DNA from: an uncultured Opitutia bacterium
GTDB lineage: Bacteria > Verrucomicrobiota > Verrucomicrobiia > Opitutales > Coraliomargaritaceae
NCBI GenBank assembly: GCA_937136395.1
Contig: CAKZOI010000073.1
Span: forward strand, 92,041 to 156,040
DNA length: 64,000 nucleotides
Direction: 5' to 3'
Shown in pieces: positions 59,408 to 64,000 of this stretch; position 1 is the first letter of the stretch; each line of letters starts with the position of its first letter. Made by a program: the position numbers and the translations under genes. The notes under the pieces are model-generated. The model was not told the DNA's origin. It saw only the letters and a list, made by a program, of their open reading frames with translations, and ran no database searches.

Positions 59408-60586
59408 CTAAACGCCCATTCCATCGGCCAACCAATCGGCAGCGGTTAAACCACTATCGGTTTGCAAAAGTGCACTGAGTTCTTCGGCACCCTGTTGTGC
59501 CAAGTCTGCGGCTTCGGGCTGAACTGAGCGCACGATCTCAGCAGCTAGTGCCTTAGGCGTGGCAGCGCCTTGTATATACTCGGGATTGAGCGAACGCTTG
59601 AGCAACAAATTCGAGATACCAATGTATTCGATCTTCACTAAAAGTTTGCCTAGCCAATAGCTCATTGGATTCAGGCGGTAGGCTATCGCTCCTGGAATCC
59701 CTGACATCGCCACTGCGAGCGACATGGTGCCAGAACTCATCAATACCGCACTGGCGTGGACTCCGTTCTTTGTGTTCGGCACAAACTCGATGTAGGCTTT
59801 CAGATCGGTATACTGTTCGAGTATCGACTGGAGCAATTCCAAGATCTGCTGACTGGGATACACCACGCGGGCAGTTAAATCAGGCTGGTATCTCTTCGCG
59901 GTTTTAAAGCCATCAAGCAATAAGGGGAAAATGCGACCGACCGCCGCGGTGCGGCTCCCTGGGAGTAAAAGCACCGGTGCTGAGGTATCGTATTGAAACG
60001 GGTGCTGGTAATCATCACGCACAAAGGGATGCCCGACAAATTGGGTCTTCAATGTGGTGTCGGCAAAACACTCGACTTCAAACGGGAAGATCACACCCAA
60101 CTGGTCAATTAATTCAGCCATTTTAAAACGACGCTTAGCTTTCCATGCCCAAACCTGCGGTCCGATGTAATAACTGAGCCCAATCGCCCCACCGCCCTTT
60201 TTACTCAGTCCCCGCTCACAGAGCTGCGCCGCCAAACGAAGGTTGAAGCCAGGGTAATCAACGAAGCAGACATGCTTGGGTTGATAGCGCTCAATCCATT
60301 CGAGTGTGCGATCAAAGAGAGACTTGAAAAAACTATAATGCCGCACCACTTCAACGAAACCGACGATCGACACCTCTGTCAGGTCGTAGAGTAATTGGGC
60401 ACCGACTGCTTGCAGCTCAACCCCGCCCAGACAGGCAACCTTTAGCTTAGGATTTTTTTCAAGTAAATCCGCGACAACCAATGCTGCATGCTCATCTCCT
60501 GAATGCTCACCAGCAATCACCAGTAAATCCGGCTGCCCATCGACAGGTGCAGGGAAATCTACGGTCACTCGTTCGTGTTCACTCAT
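59408..60586 (-). CDS. lpxB: Lipid-A-disaccharide synthase
   Basis: 392 residues, GT-B glycosyltransferase family 19. It joins UDP-2,3-diacylglucosamine and lipid X into the lipid A disaccharide on the inner membrane, showing that the organism makes LPS. Motifs: LLVIAGEHSGDEHAALV, KHVCFVDYPGFNLRLA, IGPQVWAWKAKR, VGHPFV, and the late LMSSGTMSLAVAMSGIPGAIAYR. The Gfo/Idh gene lies 121 bp upstream on the same strand, with an inverted repeat between. Confidence 0.95.
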   Translation of the reverse strand: MSEHERVTVDFPAPVDGQPDLLVIAGEHSGDEHAALVVADLLEKNPKLKVACLGGVELQAVGAQLLYDLTEVSIVGFVEVVRHYSFFKSLFDRTLEWIERYQPKHVCFVDYPGFNLRLAAQLCERGLSKKGGGAIGLSYYIGPQVWAWKAKRRFKMAELIDQLGVIFPFEVECFADTTLKTQFVGHPFVRDDYQHPFQYDTSAPVLLLPGSRTAAVGRIFPLLLDGFKTAKRYQPDLTARVVYPSQQILELLQSILEQYTDLKAYIEFVPNTKNGVHASAVLMSSGTMSLAVAMSGIPGAIAYRLNPMSYWLGKLLVKIEYIGISNLLLKRSLNPEYIQGAATPKALAAEIVRSVQPEAADLAQQGAEELSALLQTDSGLTAADWLADGMGV

Positions 60587-60604
60587 TCAGCAGAATTCTG
60601 GAAA

Positions 60605-60692
60605 CGTCCAACATTGAAGGTTCAATAAAAGGATGAAAATGAGTAGGCAGCATCAGGCGTTCGGTATGCAAAATTGGACGTTCGATGTTCAA
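60605..60692. repeat. Inverted short-word repeat between lpxB and the Gfo/Idh gene
   Basis: CGTCCAACATTGAAGGTTCAAT (about 60605-60626, 22 bases shown in pieces: CGTCCAACATTG, AAGGTTCAAT) is partly the reverse complement of ATTGGACGTTCGATG-TTCAATGTTCCC at about 60673-60699. Both are made of the words TTGAA, AACATT and ACGTCCAA. It looks like a degenerate dispersed repeat rather than a gene. Confidence 0.45.
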
Positions 60693-60707
60693 TGTTCCCA
60701 CGCCTCT

Positions 60708-61634
60708 CTATGTTTTATGAATCAGTTCAGTGACCTGAATCGCCAGTTCGAGCGCAGATTTACCAAGCTCAGCACCGACCTTTGGTTTACCAGTATTCTT
60801 CACCACTTGCACAAAAGATTCGAGCTCCAGCTTGAGAGGTTCGTCTTTTTCAATCGGGATCTCTTCACGAACGAGCTCGGCGCCTTCTTTACGAAGGAAA
60901 TGCCCACTCTGGTCTTGAAAATTTAAAGAGAGATAATTCTGCGGTTGAAAGACCCGAATCTCACGCACTTTTTTCATACTAACTCGGCTGGTGTTAATAT
61001 TTGCAACGCAGCCGTTCTCAAAAGTGATACGCGCATTGGCAATGTCTTCAGAATTGGAGAGCACATTTACGCCAACTGCGTCGACCTGCTTAATTGGCGA
61101 ACGCACCAAGGCTAAAATCACACCAATATCATGTATCATCAGATCGAGCACTACACCAACTTCAGTGCCACGCGGGTTAAACGGTGCGAGGCGATCGGCG
61201 GTGATAAACTGTGGCTTCGTTACCGCATTCTCTAGGTAGCCCATAACTGGATTGTAGTGCTCAATATGCCCGACTTGCACAATGCAGCCTTGGCTCTTCG
61301 CCGCAGTGAGAATCTCCTCTGCCTCTTCGAGGCTCGTGCAGAGTGGCTTTTCGATCAGCAGGTGGCAGCCACCATTCAGAAGCGGCACGGCAACTTCGCA
61401 GTGTTTATCAGTCGGAACGACGACGCTAACGGCATCACAGTCTGCAGCTAGGGCTGCAGCAGTCTCATAGCGTTTACAGTTAAACTTTTCGCAGATCTCG
61501 GCGGCACGCGCATCGTCCGCCTCGACGACTCCCACGAGTTCACAGGTATCTAGCGCCGCATAAATACGAGCATGATGTTGACCAAGGTAACCAGTGCCCA
61601 CAACACCGCAGCGGATTTTTGAATCTTCAGACAT
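60708..61634 (-). CDS. Gfo/Idh/MocA-family oxidoreductase
   Basis: 308 residues from ATG 61634 (MSEDSKIRCGVVGTGYLGQHHARIY); an upstream extension of 30 codons is not homologous. NAD(P) site GVVGTGYLGQHH, then the family motif LIEKPLCTSLEEAEEIL with lysine, and VGHIEHYNPVMGYLE. It lies immediately upstream of lpxB. In some Gram-negatives a Gfo/Idh enzyme (GnnA, UDP-GlcNAc 3-dehydrogenase) sits in lpx operons, but its aminotransferase partner GnnB is not seen here, so that role is only a possibility. Confidence 0.85.
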   Translation of the reverse strand: MSEDSKIRCGVVGTGYLGQHHARIYAALDTCELVGVVEADDARAAEICEKFNCKRYETAAALAADCDAVSVVVPTDKHCEVAVPLLNGGCHLLIEKPLCTSLEEAEEILTAAKSQGCIVQVGHIEHYNPVMGYLENAVTKPQFITADRLAPFNPRGTEVGVVLDLMIHDIGVILALVRSPIKQVDAVGVNVLSNSEDIANARITFENGCVANINTSRVSMKKVREIRVFQPQNYLSLNFQDQSGHFLRKEGAELVREEIPIEKDEPLKLELESFVQVVKNTGKPKVGAELGKSALELAIQVTELIHKT

Positions 61635-61742
61635 AGCGCATATCAAGTTGCAAAGGGTGGCGTATGACAAGACGGTTCTAGATGAAGTTTCGAACCGCTC
61701 AACACCCTCAATCAACATCAACAACCGACTACGCAGACCCCA

Positions 61743-61778
61743 AAAAGCCCTAAAGTATTGCTACTAAAGGGCTTTAAA
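61743..61778 (-). terminator. Terminator of the tRNA-Lys/tRNA-Thr transcript
   Basis: AAAGCCCTTTAG reading on the minus strand pairs with CTTTAGGGCTTT (61744-61755 with 61765-61776, approximately) and is followed by TTT on the minus strand, right after the tRNA-Thr 3' end. Confidence 0.7.
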
Positions 61779-61854
<76 letters not shown>

Positions 61855-61871
61855 CTGGTAATAAACTGTCC

Positions 61872-61944
<73 letters not shown>

Positions 61945-62062
61945 AGGTAATTTACCGCCGAAGCAGTAATGAAGTCACGGAGACTGCTTTTGAAAGCCCT
62001 CCTGTCAAGCCATGGATTGAAAAATTTTAAAGTATTTTTTCACTCCCCCACAAACCACTAAT

Positions 62063-63094
62063 TTAAGCCGGAGGCGCCGTGGTTTCTTTAACCAATAATT
62101 TGGCTTTAAATTTATGCGACTTCGGCGTTGTCGCAGCCTCTTTATCCTTCAGACGATCTAAGATCAATTCAGCTGTCGCATCTGCCAGTTCCTCTAATGG
62201 TTGCGCAATTGTCGTCAACTGTCGCGGCAAGCATTCACCAAGAGGAATATTATCAACACCAATCACAGAGAGGTCTTCCGGAACCCGAATACCACGCTCA
62301 CTAGCTGCGCGCATGGCACCAATCGCCGTGATGTCATTCATCGCAATCAATGCAGTCGGCCTTGGGCCACTCAATCCATCTAAATATACACCAAAGGTGT
62401 CACGCGCGCTGGAGACATCGTGCGCACATCGAATAAAACTGTTTTGATCCTCAGGAATACCACGTGCCTTTAGCATTTCATTGAACACATTCGGACGATC
62501 TCCAGCATCTTGACCTTTGGCCAGCGCACAAAGAAACGCAAAACGCTCATGACCTAAATCAAGCAAATGCTCGACGGCATCTGTGATCCCCTTAGAGAAA
62601 TCCATTTCAACCGCATCAAAAGGAAACGGCGTCTTCGATGGGCCCGTCAACGCCACAATATGCTTTGTTGTTTTCGATGCTTGCTTCAAGAAATCTAAAT
62701 GGCTCTCAAGATCACTCACGAAATAAGCAATCGCATCGATTTGGCGCTCAAGTAGTGATTCTAGGCAGCGTTTTTCATAATTAAGATCGGTGCGTGAGTG
62801 CTCTAAAATGAGATCGTAGCCAGCATCGCGCATGCGACGCTCTAATAGATCCGCAAAAGTCGTGTATACTGGGTTATGTAAATCGGGAAGAACGACCCCA
62901 ATCGATTTGAAGCGACCAAGGCGTAGCCCCAAAGCTGCGCGACTCGGCTTATAGCCTAACTCTTCAGCTGCCTTAAAGACGCGAGCTGCGGTTTCCTTAG
63001 ACGCCCATGAATTCGGACGGCGATTTAAAATCGTTGATGCGGTATTCGTCGCGACGCCCGCTAAGGCGGCAACATCTTTTAATCGTGCTCTCAT
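62063..63094 (-). CDS. LacI-family transcriptional regulator
   Basis: 343 residues. Helix-turn-helix and hinge at the N-terminus: RLKDVAALAGVATNTASTILNRRP and AAEELGYKPSRAALGLRLGR. The periplasmic-binding-like sensor follows (IGVVLPDLHNPVYTTFADLLE; PTALIAMNDITAIGAMRAA; LSVIGVDNIPLGECL; LTTIAQPLEEL). It would sense a sugar. Neighbours give no clear target; the small secreted protein lies just upstream on the same strand. Confidence 0.92.
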   Translation of the reverse strand: MRARLKDVAALAGVATNTASTILNRRPNSWASKETAARVFKAAEELGYKPSRAALGLRLGRFKSIGVVLPDLHNPVYTTFADLLERRMRDAGYDLILEHSRTDLNYEKRCLESLLERQIDAIAYFVSDLESHLDFLKQASKTTKHIVALTGPSKTPFPFDAVEMDFSKGITDAVEHLLDLGHERFAFLCALAKGQDAGDRPNVFNEMLKARGIPEDQNSFIRCAHDVSSARDTFGVYLDGLSGPRPTALIAMNDITAIGAMRAASERGIRVPEDLSVIGVDNIPLGECLPRQLTTIAQPLEELADATAELILDRLKDKEAATTPKSHKFKAKLLVKETTAPPA

Positions 63095-63118
63095 AGGTAA
63101 AAGGAATGGCTATAGAAA

Positions 63119-63394
63119 TCAATTAACTGGCTTCAAACTCAGCAGGGCATTAATTAATGCCTGCTTACCCTCTGGTGTCAAATTCGCAAGATCACCATGT
63201 GGTTCGGCCTTCACCTCACCGTCGTTATCCACATTAAATAAAAGGCGTTCACCTGGAAAGACTTCAATACTCACGGTGGTAGGACCAGCGGATAACATAC
63301 TAGTAACGGCTTGAGCAACTGAGACACTTAGTAGGAAAACACTCGCTACAAAAATGAACAATCGATTCATCAACATTCTTTTTAAGATCTTCAT
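63119..63394 (-). CDS. Small secreted protein, unknown
   Basis: 91 residues (ATG 63394), or 83 from ATG 63370. Signal peptide (MNRLFIFVASVFLLSVSVAQA), then a short beta-rich piece (TTVSIEVFPGERLLFNVDNDGE) and a tail EGKQALINALLSLKPVN. No domain recognised. It precedes the LacI gene on the same strand with 24 bp between, so they may be co-transcribed. Confidence 0.55.
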   Translation of the reverse strand: MKILKRMLMNRLFIFVASVFLLSVSVAQAVTSMLSAGPTTVSIEVFPGERLLFNVDNDGEVKAEPHGDLANLTPEGKQALINALLSLKPVN

Positions 63395-63555
63395 ATTTAT
63401 CGTTTCCAGAGGTGCGGGGTATCACATATGGGACATTTGTTGAAATACTAAATTAATAACACATTTAGAGTCAACTAACAGTTTCGTCTAAGTGAACCAT
63501 GCATACCAACGATCACTAACAAAGATATAAAAAAGTATTCCGAATGAAGCACCAC

Positions 63556-63773
63556 AGCATCCAAACCCCCTCAATCCGGAGTGGCGCTAACTTAAGCTCC
63601 GAAAACAACACTGCACATGGATTGAACATCGGTTTATTTGTAGGGCTTGAGCTGGCTCGATGCCATGACAATGCAGATAGGACTCAACCTGTGAACTGCG
63701 GCACTTTGCAAGCAAAGGCCCTACAACTCCAGGTCCGAATCGCTTAAGTAAGCATCCAAACCGCCTCAATTCC
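63556..63773. repeat. Direct repeats flanking a gene-free stretch
   Basis: AGCATCCAAACCCCCTCAAT (63556-63575) returns as AGCATCCAAACCGCCTCAAT (63751-63770), one difference, 195 bp apart. The spacer 63395-63832 has one 67-codon frame (63544-63747) that I do not consider a gene. The repeats could flank a lost or degenerate insertion. Confidence 0.45.
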
Positions 63774-63832
63774 TTTATTAATAAGTATATGTGAGGAAAC
63801 GTGATTTCATTGCCATTGATCTATATAACTGC

Positions 63833-64000
63833 CTATTCTTTTTCCGCAACCTGAAGCTCAGGACGTATCCACCTCTCTCCAATTAGATGACTAACAAAGC
63901 CCTTTCCTTCAAACGGCCAGAAGGGGAGCTCGACCACCGACGCCTCATGCACCGGATCAATAAAGCCGCGGGCACCATTACAATCGACGGTATCGAATAC
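63833..64000 (-). CDS. C-terminus of an unidentified protein (runs off the right edge)
   Basis: On the minus strand an open frame enters at base 64000 and ends at TAG 63833-63835, 55 codons. It includes NGARGFIDPVHEASVVELPFWPF split by EGKGFVSHLIGERWIRPELQ, a soluble, aromatic-rich sequence consistent with a real C-terminus. Not enough is present to name a family. Confidence 0.6.
   Translation of the reverse strand, partial: VFDTVDCNGARGFIDPVHEASVVELPFWPFEGKGFVSHLIGERWIRPELQVAEKE

Noticed and set aside
63544..63747. 67-residue plus-strand frame
   Set aside because: Composition is not protein-like, there is no family, and the direct repeat runs through it.

Overview
The window looks like chromosomal DNA of a marine-type verrucomicrobium of the class Opitutae (Puniceicoccales/Coraliomargarita/Lentimonas-like). 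This placement is inferred from gene content: a Planctomycetes-Verrucomicrobia (PV) type bacterial microcompartment (BMC) locus for rhamnose/fucose-type sugars, an anaerobic sulfatase-maturase relic, a full moxR-bat operon, lipid A synthesis, many leaders without a Shine-Dalgarno sequence, and moderate GC. It could not be checked by search.

Layout. 0-8.6 kb: housekeeping and regulation (two TetR regulators, a YHS protein plus thioredoxin, an aldo/keto reductase, an ACT protein, thyA-folA, a DUF805 protein, mutL) and the stump of a GH13 amylase. 8.6-13.3 kb: an ABCG-like transporter with a lipoprotein and a repeat protein of unknown role, and an unknown secreted protein. 13.3-18.5 kb: repeat-rich spacer, gltX, an M14 peptidase, tRNA-Gly, a PstS-like binding protein and an NtrC-type regulator. 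18.6-26.8 kb: moxR, DUF58, DUF4381, batA, batB-batC fusion, batD and batE, read in one direction. 26.9-31.5 kb: rhaA with a divergent AraC regulator, a broken radical-SAM sulfatase maturase, and manA. 31.6-34.6 kb: a CBS-containing inorganic pyrophosphatase and a PAS histidine kinase. 34.6-52.0 kb: the rhamnose/BMC region. 52.2-64 kb: a 3-hydroxyisobutyrate-dehydrogenase-like enzyme, an alpha/beta hydrolase, truncated fdhD, purF, a CDF transporter, a GcvR-like ACT protein, lpxB, a Gfo/Idh/MocA enzyme, four-tRNA complement completed (Leu, Thr, Lys), a LacI regulator and two edge or unknown genes.

How the central genes fit together: RhaA isomerises L-rhamnose, RhaB phosphorylates L-rhamnulose, and the class II aldolase in the BMC operon splits the phosphate to DHAP and lactaldehyde. 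Inside a shell built from three BMC-H and three BMC-P proteins, the CoA-acylating aldehyde dehydrogenase and PduL convert lactaldehyde to lactyl-phosphate. AckA then yields lactate and ATP, and LutABC oxidises lactate to pyruvate. Four pathway enzymes carry amphipathic N- or C-terminal extensions that look like encapsulation peptides. A DeoR regulator diverges from the operon.

The most notable local features are signs of decay and repeat invasion. An encapsulation-tagged zinc alcohol dehydrogenase has lost its whole Rossmann domain by an in-frame deletion and lies beyond a terminator. The sulfatase maturase carries a frameshift plus an in-frame amber codon. fdhD is cut off by a small inverted-repeat element whose arm recurs 2.3 kb away. 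A GH13 gene has lost its 5' half. MutL lacks the endonuclease motif.
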